This document shows, one piece after another, positions 9,362 through 17,944 of a stretch of DNA of 64,000 nt; the stretch's first letter is position 1; the number at the start of each line of letters is the position of its first letter. The stretch covers positions 2,542,001-2,606,000 of the forward strand of contig NZ_JBGNYA010000001.1 in NCBI RefSeq assembly GCF_041477585.1. The letters are read 5' to 3'. The DNA is from Halobellus sp. MBLA0158 (GTDB lineage Archaea > Halobacteriota > Halobacteria > Halobacteriales > Haloferacaceae). The translations under genes and the position numbers were made by a program. The notes beneath the pieces were generated by a model that saw nothing but the letters and a program-made list of their open reading frames with translations, ran no database searches and was not told where the DNA came from.

Positions 9362-10015
9362 ATGACGAGCAAACAGGACATCATCGTCGCCGGCGGCGGG
9401 CGCGTCGGACTCCAGACCGCCCGACTGCTCGCCGACCGCGACAACGACGTATCGATCATCGAACCCGATCCGGACGTCGTCGACGAGATCGCCGACGAGT
9501 GGATCGCGACCGTGATCCGCGGGGACGCGTCGACGCCGGACATCCAGAAGCAGGCGGGCGTCGAGGGGGCCGACGCCATCGCCGCGCTGACGGGCCACGC
9601 GGGGCTGAACCTCGCGATCTGCCTGGTCGCGAAGGAGCTCAACCCCGAGATCAGGACGGTTACCCGGATCCAGGAGGCGACCGGCGAGGCCTACGCGGAG
9701 TTCGTCGACGGCGTGGTGTTTCCCGAGCACGCCGGCGCCCGCGTGGCCGCGAACGAGATCGTCGGCAGCGACGTGCAGACGCTCGCGGACGTGACCGGGC
9801 GGATCGACGTGATGCAGATCCGGGTCCAGGAGGGCGCGCCGGCTGCGGGCAAGACGCTCTCTGAGGTCCGCTTCCCCGCGGGCGCGCTCGTCGTCTCCGG
9901 CGAGGAGGGCGAGCAGATCGCCCAGCCGGAGACGGTCATAGAGCCCGGCAAACGCTACGTCGTCGCCGTCGATCCCGACGTCGCCGACGAGGTGATGAAT
10001 CTGCTCCGCGGGTAG
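9362..10015 (+). CDS. TrkA-family NAD-binding regulatory protein (TrkA-N plus TrkA-C)
   Basis: 217 residues. The N-terminal Rossmann domain (about residues 5-118) has GGGRVG at 11-16 and the acidic end of the second strand (IIEPDPD), the usual NAD(H)-binding pattern of RCK domains. A TrkA-C domain occupies about 135-215. Such proteins sit on the cytosolic face of potassium channels or transporters and gate them in response to nucleotides. No Trk/Ktr membrane subunit is nearby. The immediate upstream partner is the APC permease, 69 bases away, so it more likely regulates that transporter. Start chosen at the only suitable ATG. Confidence 0.88.
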   Translation: MTSKQDIIVAGGGRVGLQTARLLADRDNDVSIIEPDPDVVDEIADEWIATVIRGDASTPDIQKQAGVEGADAIAALTGHAGLNLAICLVAKELNPEIRTVTRIQEATGEAYAEFVDGVVFPEHAGARVAANEIVGSDVQTLADVTGRIDVMQIRVQEGAPAAGKTLSEVRFPAGALVVSGEEGEQIAQPETVIEPGKRYVVAVDPDVADEVMNLLRG

Positions 10016-10058
10016 CCGCCGCGGGAACCGAACGAACGCCGCTCCGCCCGCGGCGGCG

Positions 10059-11378
10059 CTACTCGCCCTCCGGTCCGAGGTACCCCCACGCCAGGAGGCG
10101 GTCGCCGTCGCCGTCGATCCAGCGCTCGCCGATGTCGTCGCGGTAGTAGAGGTTCGGGATGACGACGTCGTCGACGCGCTCGTAGGCCCGTTCTCGCGCG
10201 CGCTGCATCGTGTCGCCTTTGCCGGTCACGACAATCGGCATCCCATTGTCGCCCGCGGACCGCCACTGCCCATCGACCTTCTTCGCGTCTTCGAGGTGGA
10301 TCCCTTCGCGGCTCTCGGTTTGGAAGACGACAGCAGCGTTCCGGGAGTTCTCATCGTACGTCTTCTCGTCGTCGAACGGGAACGGTGGCAGCACGACCCG
10401 AACACCGATTTGGTAGCCGTTGTGCACCTCCAGTTCAGGATCGTTTCCGTGGGCGAGATCATAGAAGAACTCGCCGGTTGACGACTCGATTGACTCTTCC
10501 TGCAGTGCGATGGTCGGGTACCCGAACCGCGGCGTGAACTCCAGTGGGTAGATCCCGTTCTCGTTCACGATGCAATTCAGGTCGATACTCCCGACGTAGC
10601 CCTCGTTGGCGAGCCAGTCTTCGATTTTCCCGAAGGTCTCTTTGAACAGTTTGTTCTGCCCCGCCCAGAACATGGACGTCCCCATCTCACCGGTCTGCGG
10701 GCCGATGTTTCCTGGGAATAATTTCTTATGCTCAAAATTAAAGTTGACCTGGTCAATGAACTCGTTGCCGTTGAAGAACCCGCAGATAGCGACTTCAACA
10801 CCCTCGACTTTCCGCTGGAGTTGGAACCCCTTCATCCGGTGGCCCCACGCTTTCTTGTAGGCCCGCAGGACATCGACAACATCGCTCCCGTCATCGTCGT
10901 TCCCAACGTAGAGGAGTCGCTTGACGTTCTGGACTTCGCCGAGTGGTTTGATCACGTACGGGGCAGGGTTCTCTTGGACGTGCTGGATGCCGGCATCGAA
11001 GTCGTCGAAGATGTGGTGCTCGACGGTATTCACACCATGTTCTTCGAGGATCTCCATCGCATACCCCCGGTCCTCTTCGAGATGATCAGTGTTTGGTGTC
11101 CCGCCGACGACGGCTTTCCCGTCCTCGCGGAGTTCCTTAGCGAGCGCGCCAGTCCCGATGTCGGAGCCGACCCAGATGTCGTCGAAGATGATGACATCGG
11201 CCCACTCAACTTCGGCGCGCCAGTCATCCGTCTTTGGGACGAAGCCGTCGCCGATCTCTTGATCGCTTTCGGCTTCGATGTAGTACTTCACGTCGTGGCC
11301 CTCGCGGTGAACTTGCCAGGCCAGGTCAGTGATCAATGCGGCGTCGGCGGAGACGAACAGGAAGTGTTTGGATTCCAT
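10059..11378 (-). CDS. PurD-like ATP-grasp ligase, chimeric full-length copy
   Basis: 439 residues beginning MESKHFLFVSADAAL. Haloarchaeal proteins of this type are usually named phosphoribosylamine-glycine ligase; visible features fit an ATP-grasp carboxylate-amine ligase, including YVIKPLGEVQN for nucleotide binding and the metal-site segment YPLEFTPRFGYP. Classical PurD features such as an N-terminal GGGGREHA motif are absent, so the substrate is uncertain. Base composition is mixed: from roughly 10210 to 11378 the gene is visibly richer in A and T than its surroundings, while the last 150 bases (10059 to about 10200) have normal high GC. Together with the truncated homologue next to it, this indicates a recombinant gene. 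I place the start at 11378, since the preceding 15 codons lie in an AT-rich promoter region. Confidence 0.85.
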   Translation of the reverse strand: MESKHFLFVSADAALITDLAWQVHREGHDVKYYIEAESDQEIGDGFVPKTDDWRAEVEWADVIIFDDIWVGSDIGTGALAKELREDGKAVVGGTPNTDHLEEDRGYAMEILEEHGVNTVEHHIFDDFDAGIQHVQENPAPYVIKPLGEVQNVKRLLYVGNDDDGSDVVDVLRAYKKAWGHRMKGFQLQRKVEGVEVAICGFFNGNEFIDQVNFNFEHKKLFPGNIGPQTGEMGTSMFWAGQNKLFKETFGKIEDWLANEGYVGSIDLNCIVNENGIYPLEFTPRFGYPTIALQEESIESSTGEFFYDLAHGNDPELEVHNGYQIGVRVVLPPFPFDDEKTYDENSRNAAVVFQTESREGIHLEDAKKVDGQWRSAGDNGMPIVVTGKGDTMQRARERAYERVDDVVIPNLYYRDDIGERWIDGDGDRLLAWGYLGPEGE

Positions 11379-11458
11379 AGTATAATATTTAAGTTTGGGT
11401 CTGTAGTGTTTACGTAGCCACATTTAATGGACAATTGTGCACTAAATCACACCTTTTG
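11379..11458 (-). promoter_or_regulatory. AT-rich spacer and promoter brought in with the chimeric PurD-like gene
   Basis: About 80 bases between the breakpoint of the truncated copy and the start of the intact copy. It is AT-rich, with a TATA-like CATTAAATG (minus strand, about 11421-11430) and a second stretch CTTAAATATTATAC just before the ATG. An 8-bp palindrome, ACAATTGT, lies at about 11431-11438. Base composition resembles the low-GC part of the downstream gene rather than the flanking genome. Confidence 0.5.
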
Positions 11459-12108
11459 TGCCCGAAGTTGAAGTTGACCTGGTCAATGAACCGCTCGCCG
11501 TCGAAGAACCCACAGATGGCGATTTCGACGCCCTCGACCTTGCGCTGGAGCTGGAAGCCCTTCATCCGGTGCCCCCAGGCTTTCTTGTAGGCACGGAGGA
11601 CGTCGACGACGTCGCTGCCGTCGTCCTCGTTGCCGACATAGAGGAGGCGCTTGACGTTCTGGACCTCGCCGAGCGGCTTGATCACGTACGGGGCGGGGTT
11701 CTCCTGGACGTGCTGGATGCCGGCGTCGAAGTCCTCGAAGACGTGGTGCTCGATCGTGGTGACGCCGTGCGCTTCGAGGACGTCCATCGCGTAGCCGCGA
11801 TCCTCTTCGAGCCGATCGGTATTCGGCGTGCCGCCGACGACCGCCTTCCCTCGCTCGCGGAGCTCCTGAGCGAGCGCACCGGTGCCGATATCGGATCCGA
11901 CCCAGATGTCGTCGAAGACGACGACGTCGGCCCAGTCCACTTCCGCCCGCCAGTCGTCGGTCTTCGGGACGAAGCCGTCGCCGATCTCCCTGTCCGATTC
12001 GGCCTCGATGTAGTACTTCACGTCGTGGCCCTCGCGGTGGATCTGCCACGCGAGGTCCGTGATCAGGGCGGCGTCGGCGGACACGAAGAGGAAGCGTCGA
12101 GTCTCCAT
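11410..12108 (-). pseudogene. Truncated native 5' half of the PurD-like gene
   Basis: Starts METRRFLFVSADAAL and follows the intact neighbour with roughly 89% amino-acid identity for about 218 residues, up to DQVNFNFGHK. Similarity then stops abruptly and the frame runs into unrelated sequence (RCDLVHNCPLNVAT) and a TAA at 11410-11412. The intact homologue continues for a further 220 residues. GC content matches the host, so this is most simply the original gene's 5' part, cut off by the arrival of the foreign segment. The missing C-terminal half contains the metal-binding part of the ATP-grasp fold, so the product should be inactive. Confidence 0.85.
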
Positions 12109-12148
12109 ACCGGCACCAGGGGGCCGACGGACTTCCCTGTACGGGTGT

Positions 12149-12158
12149 CTTTTTATGC
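12149..12158 (+). promoter_or_regulatory. TATA box for the universal stress protein gene
   Basis: TCTTTTTATG lies with its centre about 27 bases before the ATG at 12180, in an otherwise GC-rich gap. This is the spacing expected when transcription starts at or next to the start codon. Confidence 0.6.
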
Positions 12159-12179
12159 GATCCACGCGGCCATCGTAGT

Positions 12180-12584
12180 ATGGCGACCTACGTACTCGCG
12201 ACGAACCACGTCGACACGAGCGCACAGCTGTGCGACTACCTCCTCGATCGGGTCTCCCGCAGCGACGAGATCCACGCCGTCAACTCCCTCCCCGGCGGCG
12301 ACGACACCTCGAGCCAGGACGTCCGGGACGGCGAGGAGGCCCTCAACGTCATCTCCGCCCGGCTCGCCGGCGTCACGACCGTCGAGACCCATCAGTTCGT
12401 CCGCGGGAACGACCCCCATACCGACGTGCTGGAGCACGCCGACGACGTCGACGCCGACGAGATCGTCATCGGCATCCGCAAGCGGAACCCGACCGCGAAG
12501 GTGGTCTTCGGCAGCACCGCCCAGCGGATTCTCCTCCACTCGAATCGCCCCGTCGCGGTCGTCCCCCTCGTCGAGGTCGAGTAG
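12180..12584 (+). CDS. UspA-family universal stress protein
   Basis: 134 residues, one UspA domain. The C-terminal GSTAQRILLHSNRPVAVVP segment (about residues 111-129) is the family's phosphate-binding region, here GSTAQ-type rather than the classical GSxS. The N terminus ATYVLATNH is the first strand. Single-domain proteins of this kind form dimers in the cytosol and often bind ATP. The gene has its own TATA box at the distance for leaderless transcription, and it ends one codon boundary away from the convergent hydrolase gene with no gap. Confidence 0.88.
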   Translation: MATYVLATNHVDTSAQLCDYLLDRVSRSDEIHAVNSLPGGDDTSSQDVRDGEEALNVISARLAGVTTVETHQFVRGNDPHTDVLEHADDVDADEIVIGIRKRNPTAKVVFGSTAQRILLHSNRPVAVVPLVEVE

Positions 12585-13547
12585 TCACTCGCCGACCGCG
12601 CCGTCGAGGAACGCGAGCCCGTGGCCGACCGCACGCGCCCTGCCCTCTCCGGAGTAGAACTCGAAGTGATCGACCGGCAGGCTGACCAGCGTCGACTCCG
12701 GGATTCCGTCGGCCGCGTCCTCCACTGCTTCGATGGGGACGATGTCGTCGCGCGTCCCACCGACGAACAGGACGGGACAGGACGGACGCGGCGGGTCGTC
12801 CGGCGCGTGCCGCGCGAGCGCGAGCAGCGACCGCGCGGGCAGGCGGTTCTCCCAGTCGGCGTCGTCGGGGACGACCTCGCGATAGCGGCGGTGCGCTCCC
12901 GGCGTCGACACGAGTGCGAGTCCGCGCTTCTCCGCGCGGTCGGCGGCGACGGAGACGGAGTGGACTCCGAACAGCGGCGACTGGAGGCGGTCGCGGACGC
13001 CAGCCAGAACGCCCCTGGCGAGGAATCCGAGGCCGCGGGCGCGCAGGAACGCCCGCCCCGAGAGGACCGGCGCCTGTGAGACGACGCCGCGGATGCGCGG
13101 ATCGGCGGCGGCGACGTCGAGAACGATCCCGCCCGCGAGACCCGCACCCCAGAGGACGGTCCGATCGCTCGCGACGTCTGCCCGACCGCGAAGCCCCGAA
13201 AGCGCCGCCTCCCAGTCCGCTCGCTGTCGGGCGGGGTCGACGAGGTTCCGGGGCTGTCCGTCGCTATCGCCCGTGTGTCGCGGATCGAAGTGGAACGCGG
13301 CGTAGCCCGCCGACGCGAGCCGCTCGGCGTACTCGTCGAGTCCGAACGCGCTCGCGCCGACGAGCCCGCCCGACAGCACGACGAGCGCCGGATCGGCGGG
13401 CCGGTCGGGGCGGTACAGCCGGCCGACGCAGCGCTCGCCGCCGCTCCGGAACGTCATCCGCACGGTCGAGAAGTCGTAGCGCGAGGGCCGATCGCGCCGT
13501 CTCTTTGGTCCTGAACCACCCTCGTTCCCCGCCGCGCTCCGGGTCAC
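12585..13547 (-). CDS. Alpha/beta-hydrolase-fold protein
   Basis: 320 residues from a GTG start whose GTGA overlaps the stop of the upstream gene. Serine-hydrolase fold elements are visible: VVLSGGLVGAS (oxyanion strand-loop), FDPRHTGDSDG, the nucleophile-elbow position LWGAGLAGG, then an Asp in GTRDDIVP and a His in PVDHFEFYS. The elbow reads GAGLAG instead of GxSxG, so the nucleophilic Ser is replaced by Gly or lies elsewhere, and catalytic activity is doubtful. An internal ATG (MTFRSGG) would give a protein about 25 residues shorter. No substrate can be inferred. Confidence 0.75.
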   Translation of the reverse strand: MTRSAAGNEGGSGPKRRRDRPSRYDFSTVRMTFRSGGERCVGRLYRPDRPADPALVVLSGGLVGASAFGLDEYAERLASAGYAAFHFDPRHTGDSDGQPRNLVDPARQRADWEAALSGLRGRADVASDRTVLWGAGLAGGIVLDVAAADPRIRGVVSQAPVLSGRAFLRARGLGFLARGVLAGVRDRLQSPLFGVHSVSVAADRAEKRGLALVSTPGAHRRYREVVPDDADWENRLPARSLLALARHAPDDPPRPSCPVLFVGGTRDDIVPIEAVEDAADGIPESTLVSLPVDHFEFYSGEGRARAVGHGLAFLDGAVGE

Positions 13548-13894
13548 GGCTCGTCCTCCGCGAGCGTGTCGATGACGCGCTCGGAGAACTCCTCGCCGCT
13601 GATGTCGTAGCCGACGTACGCCCGGAACCACTCGGGCTCGGCGTACCACGTGCCCTGGATGTCGTCGTCGTGTCGGAGCACCGTCGCCTCGACGCGCTTC
13701 GGCTCCCACTCGTCGGCTTCGAGCGCGTCGATGAAGGTGTTGAGCGCGCGGCCCATCTCCTGGTGGTTCACCGAGACGTCCGGGAACGCGGTCAGATAGA
13801 CCAACTCGACCGTCTCGCCGCTCGTGTCGAGCGACTCGACGCTGATCCCGTTGGAGCGGAGCTCCCCTTCCAGGCCGGAGATGACGTCGTTCAT
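13544..13894 (-). CDS. Small conserved haloarchaeal protein of unknown function
   Basis: 116 residues starting MNDVISGLEGELRSNG, acidic, no membrane segment, no recognised motif. Predicted pattern is an alpha/beta protein with an amphipathic N-terminal helix. A start five codons upstream is possible but would put the first residues in the GC-rich leader. It is translationally coupled (GTGA) to the downstream alpha/beta-hydrolase, so the two probably act together. I do not recognise the family. Confidence 0.7.
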   Translation of the reverse strand: MNDVISGLEGELRSNGISVESLDTSGETVELVYLTAFPDVSVNHQEMGRALNTFIDALEADEWEPKRVEATVLRHDDDIQGTWYAEPEWFRAYVGYDISGEEFSERVIDTLAEDEP

Positions 13895-14001
13895 ACACGG
13901 GGGTTCCACGCCGGGGGAGTAAACAGTTACCGCGGTGCGGCGCTCCGCCGGCCGGGCGGTCCGGTCCCCGGCACGACGACGCCGGCGCGCCGACCGCCCT
14001 C

Positions 14002-14083
14002 ATAGTGGTTACTCTCGTCTTTTCCCGCCGAACGCCGTCACCGGGGGTGGCGTTCGGCGGTAAACAGTGAGAGTAATCACTAT
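14002..14083. repeat. 82-bp palindromic dispersed element, copy 1
   Basis: Ends are ATAGTGGTTACTCTC and GAGAGTAATCACTAT; the centre has CCGCCGAACGCC and GGCGTTCGGCGG arms, so almost the whole element can fold on itself. Copies of identical length lie at 24104-24185 and 45312-45393. Here the element starts at the last base of the TGA stop of the minus-strand metallo-beta-lactamase gene. A hairpin of this strength directly after a stop codon could end transcription or protect the message. The alternative is a non-autonomous mobile element of the MITE or REP type. Confidence 0.9.
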
Positions 14084-14826
14084 CAGACCTCGATCCGGAG
14101 GCCGTCGCTCGCGAACCGGACGTCGCCGTCGTAGCGGGCGGTTACGGAATCGAGCATCTCCTCGTGCCGACCCCTGGTGTGCGGGTACAGGTGCGTCAGG
14201 TAGACCCGGCCGATGTCGTGCCCCGCGAGGGCCTCGCCCAGCAGCGACGGCGTCGGGTGGTTCGAGACGTCGACGTCGTCGGGGAACGAGCAGTCGTGCG
14301 CCAGGACGGCGGCGCCGTCGGCGAAGCGCGCGGTGCTCGCGGCGGCCTCGCCGTCGCCCGAGAAGACGACGTCGCCGTTCCCGTCGCCGGCGAAGCGGTA
14401 CGCGAGGCAGTCCATCGAGTGCCGCATCTCGGTCGCGGCGACGTCGAAGCCGGCGACGGAGAACTCCGTCGGGCCGATCTCGCGGACGCTCAGGTCGACG
14501 CGGTCGTCGAGGTAGTCGTGGACGTCGAGCAGGCCGTCGAGCAACGACTTCGTGCCCGCGGGCCCGACGACTTCGAGGTGTTCCTCGCCGGCCAGCCAGC
14601 GCGCCTTCAGGAGCGGGAGGAGGTCCGCGACGTGGTCCAGGTGGTGGTGAGTCAGAAGCACCGTCGAGACGCCCTCGTAGCCGATGTCGGTGCCGGAGAG
14701 CCGCTGGAGGACGCCGCTCCCGCAGTCGACGAGGAGCGCGCGGTCGTCGGACTCCAAGAGCAGTCCCGTCTGCGCGCGGTCGGGAACGGCCATCGCGCTC
14801 CCGGTCCCGAGGAAGGTCAGTCGCAT
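14083..14826 (-). CDS. Metallo-beta-lactamase-fold hydrolase (RNase Z / phosphodiesterase-like)
   Basis: 247 residues beginning MRLTFLGTGSAM, the typical opening of ElaC/RNase Z-like and phosphodiesterase members. The metal-binding motif HHHLDH spans His60, His62, Asp64 and His65. Later ligands are suggested by the His in EMRHSMDCLAYRF, the Asp in VFSGDGEAAA and the His in VYLTHLYPH. The exosite arm of true tRNase Z is not obvious, so a phosphodiesterase or other hydrolase role is equally possible. The stop codon is continuous with the palindromic element. Confidence 0.85.
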   Translation of the reverse strand: MRLTFLGTGSAMAVPDRAQTGLLLESDDRALLVDCGSGVLQRLSGTDIGYEGVSTVLLTHHHLDHVADLLPLLKARWLAGEEHLEVVGPAGTKSLLDGLLDVHDYLDDRVDLSVREIGPTEFSVAGFDVAATEMRHSMDCLAYRFAGDGNGDVVFSGDGEAAASTARFADGAAVLAHDCSFPDDVDVSNHPTPSLLGEALAGHDIGRVYLTHLYPHTRGRHEEMLDSVTARYDGDVRFASDGLRIEV

Positions 14827-15091
14827 CGGCGGCGGTACGACTGGCCCACGGATAGGGATTCTGGAGGCCGAGCCGACGGCTCCGGAGCGATATTTCCGGT
14901 CGTTGCGAGCAGCCGACACGGCGGTTTCGCTCGGCCCGCGTCGACGTGTCGGGCAACCGCTGCTCGACGCGGGGCAGACCTCAGCGCACGGGGTGGCTGG
15001 TCCCGGTCTCGAACATAAACCTTCGGCGCCGGAGAGCGAACGTCGTCGAACGGACAGAACCCACTTACCCGTGCGGGCCAAGCCGTATACG

Positions 15092-17944
15092 ATGGCGACC
15101 ACCGGGCGCGACCTGCTCCGACGCCTCGCCGAGGAGGGACGCGGGCCCGAGAGCGAACGCGGCGACGCGGCCGAGTCCTCGGACGGAGTCGAACTGGACT
15201 TCGATCCCGACGCGGTCGAGATCGGCGACGGGGACGTCCTCGGCCGGCTGGAGCCCGCGGTGCGGGAGTGGTGGGTCGATCAGTTCGGCCCCTACGTCGC
15301 GCAGAACGGCGGCTTCTTCACGCCGCCGCAGCGCGAGGCGATCCCGCTCGTCGACGAGGGGACGAACGCCCTGGTCTGTGCGCCCACGGGGTCGGGCAAG
15401 ACGCTCGCGTCGTTCACCGCGATCTTGAACGACCTCTTCCGGCGGGGCCGCGAGCGCGAGGACGGCCTCGACAACTCCGTGTACTGCCTGTACATCTCGC
15501 CGCTGAAGTCGCTCGCGAACGACATTCACCGCAATCTCACCGTGCCGCTGGAGGGGGTCCGCGAGCGGATGGAAGCGAAGGGCGGCGACGTCGAGGTCAG
15601 ACACGCGATCCGCCACGGCGACACCGACTCCGCGGCGCGCCAGCGGATGCTGGAGGAGACGCCGCACATCCTCAACACGACGCCGGAGACGCTCGCGATC
15701 CTGCTCAACGCGCCCAAGTTCAGGGAGAAACTCAGGACTGTCGAGTACGTGATCGTCGACGAGATCCACAGCCTCGCGGAGAACAAGCGCGGGACGCACC
15801 TGTCGGTCTCCCTGGAACGGCTGGAGGACCTCGCGGACGCGTCGCCGACGCGGATCGGCTGTTCGGCGACGGTCGAGCCGCTCTCGACGATGGCGGAGTA
15901 CCTCGTCGGGCGCGACGACCGGGGCGTCGTGCGGGACCACGAGATCGTCGACACGCGCTTCGTCCGCGACTTCGACCTCCGCCTGGAGTGTCCGACCGAC
16001 GACCTGATCCACACGCCGCGCGCGGAGATCCAGTCGGGGTTCTACGACCGGCTGCACGAGCTCATTTGTGATCACGAGAACACCCTCGTGTTCACGAACA
16101 CGCGCTCGGGCGCCGAGCGGGTGCTGGAGAACCTCCGCGAGCGCTTCGACGCCTACGACGACGCGAACTCCGGCTGCCACCACGGGAGCCTCTCGAAGGA
16201 GAAGCGCCAGGCGGTCGAGGAGGGGCTGAAGTCCGGCTCGCTCGACGTCGTGACGACCTCGACGAGCCTGGAGTTGGGAATCGATATGCCGCACCTCGAT
16301 CTCGTGGTCCAGGTCGGCTCGCCCAAGTCGGTCGCGGCGCTCCTCCAGCGCGTCGGCCGCGCGGGCCACAGCCTCGGCCAGACCGTCGAGGGGCGCGTGC
16401 TGGCGCTCGACCGCGACGAGCTCGTCGAGTGCGCGGTGATGCTGCGGAAGGCGGAATCTGGCTTCGTCGACCGCGTGTTCGTCCCCGAGAAGCCCCACGA
16501 CGTCGCCGCCCAGCACGTCTACGGGATGGCGATCAACGCCGTCCGGCGCGAGGCCGACGTCCTCGCGACGCTTCGGCGGGCGTATCCGTACCGGAACTAC
16601 ACGGACGACGACTGGGAGCGGCTCTGTCGGTACCTCACCGCCGACTATCAGGGACTTGAGGACAAGAACGTCTACGCGAAGATCTGGCGCGACACCAACG
16701 ACCCGCCCGCGGGCGAGCACCACTACGAGGAGTTCGACGTCGGCGAGCCGCTCGTCGGCAAGCGCGGCCGGATGGCCCGCGTCATCTACATGACGAACAT
16801 CGGGACGATCCCGGATTCGTTCACCTGCGAGGTGCGGCTCAGGGAGAGCGACGAGTGGGTCGGCACCCTCGACGAGGACTACCTCGACACCCTAGAGAAG
16901 GGCGACGTCTTCGTCCTCGGCGGCGACCGCTTCGCCTACCGCTACCGACGCGGGTCGAAGGTCTACGTCGACCGGACGACCGCACAGCCGACGGTGCCGT
17001 CGTGGTTCTCCGAGCGCCTGCCCCTCTCGTACGACCTCGGACGCGAGATCGCCGCGTTCCAGGGCGCCCTCCTGGAACGGCTCCGCGCCGGTGGCTCCCC
17101 CGCGGTCCGCGAGTGGCTCCGCGAGTTCCCGATCGACGAGAACGCCGTCCGCGCGATCGCCCGCCTGTTCGACGAACAGCGCCGCTACGCCGGCGAGGAG
17201 AGCGTCGCCACCGACGGGCGGCTCGTCGTCGAGGAGGAACTCGACCGGCAGGACTACCGCCGGCACTTCTACGTCCACTCGACGTACGGCCGGCGGTTCA
17301 ACGACGGCCTCTCCCGTCTCGTGGCCGCGAGGTGCGCCAACAGGGCGAACGCGAACGTCCAGATCGCCGTCGCCGACAACGGCTTTTCGCTGTCGATGCC
17401 GCTCAACAGGAAGGTTGACGTCGAGGCCGTCATCCGCGACCTCGATCCCGACGCCGTCCGGGCGGAGCTGCGTGACGCCATCGACGGTACCGACCTCCTG
17501 AAGCGGTACTTCCGCATCGACGCGACGCGCTCGCTGATGATTCTCAAGCGCTACAAGGGCTACGAGAAGTCCGCGGCCGAACAGCAGGTCTCCGCGGAGA
17601 TGCTGCTGTCGTTCGCCGACGACTTGGAGGATTTCGCGGTGATGGAAGAGACCTACCGCGAGATCATCGAGGACAAGCTCAACGTCGCCGCGATCGAGGA
17701 GGTCCTCCGCGACGTCCGGGCAGGGAACATCGAGGTGTCGTCGATCAGCGTCGACTCGCCCACGCCGCGGGCGTTCGGGCTGGCGACGCTGCTCGCGAGC
17801 GACGTCGTCCTCGCCGAAGACGAGAGCGCGGTCCTCCAGGAGTTCCACGCGCGTGTGCAGGCCGAAATCGGCGAGGAATCGGAGGGAGACGAAGCCGCCA
17901 CACCCGCGGACGCCCCGGCCTCATCGTCGCGCCCAGTCGAGTAG
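15092..17944 (+). CDS. lhr: Lhr-family superfamily-2 ATP-dependent helicase
   Basis: 950 residues. Motif I is APTGSGKT (residues 97-104), motif II DEIH (near residue 225), motif III SATVEP, and motif VI sits in LQRVGRAGHSLGQ. A long C-terminal part follows with the winged-helix and Lhr-specific domains. Lhr proteins translocate on single-stranded DNA and act in repair, including on stalled replication forks and RNA-DNA hybrids. The start follows a TATA-like CACTTACCC about 27 bases upstream, so leaderless. The frame is open for over 130 codons upstream but that stretch is antisense to another gene and not protein-like. The 3' end overlaps the convergent Dna2-type gene by 24 bases. Confidence 0.94.
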   Translation: MATTGRDLLRRLAEEGRGPESERGDAAESSDGVELDFDPDAVEIGDGDVLGRLEPAVREWWVDQFGPYVAQNGGFFTPPQREAIPLVDEGTNALVCAPTGSGKTLASFTAILNDLFRRGREREDGLDNSVYCLYISPLKSLANDIHRNLTVPLEGVRERMEAKGGDVEVRHAIRHGDTDSAARQRMLEETPHILNTTPETLAILLNAPKFREKLRTVEYVIVDEIHSLAENKRGTHLSVSLERLEDLADASPTRIGCSATVEPLSTMAEYLVGRDDRGVVRDHEIVDTRFVRDFDLRLECPTDDLIHTPRAEIQSGFYDRLHELICDHENTLVFTNTRSGAERVLENLRERFDAYDDANSGCHHGSLSKEKRQAVEEGLKSGSLDVVTTSTSLELGIDMPHLDLVVQVGSPKSVAALLQRVGRAGHSLGQTVEGRVLALDRDELVECAVMLRKAESGFVDRVFVPEKPHDVAAQHVYGMAINAVRREADVLATLRRAYPYRNYTDDDWERLCRYLTADYQGLEDKNVYAKIWRDTNDPPAGEHHYEEFDVGEPLVGKRGRMARVIYMTNIGTIPDSFTCEVRLRESDEWVGTLDEDYLDTLEKGDVFVLGGDRFAYRYRRGSKVYVDRTTAQPTVPSWFSERLPLSYDLGREIAAFQGALLERLRAGGSPAVREWLREFPIDENAVRAIARLFDEQRRYAGEESVATDGRLVVEEELDRQDYRRHFYVHSTYGRRFNDGLSRLVAARCANRANANVQIAVADNGFSLSMPLNRKVDVEAVIRDLDPDAVRAELRDAIDGTDLLKRYFRIDATRSLMILKRYKGYEKSAAEQQVSAEMLLSFADDLEDFAVMEETYREIIEDKLNVAAIEEVLRDVRAGNIEVSSISVDSPTPRAFGLATLLASDVVLAEDESAVLQEFHARVQAEIGEESEGDEAATPADAPASSSRPVE

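Noticed and set aside
14684-15091. Long in-frame extension upstream of lhr
   Set aside because: The stretch is antisense to the metallo-beta-lactamase gene and low-complexity; a TATA-like element and ATG at 15092 mark the true start.
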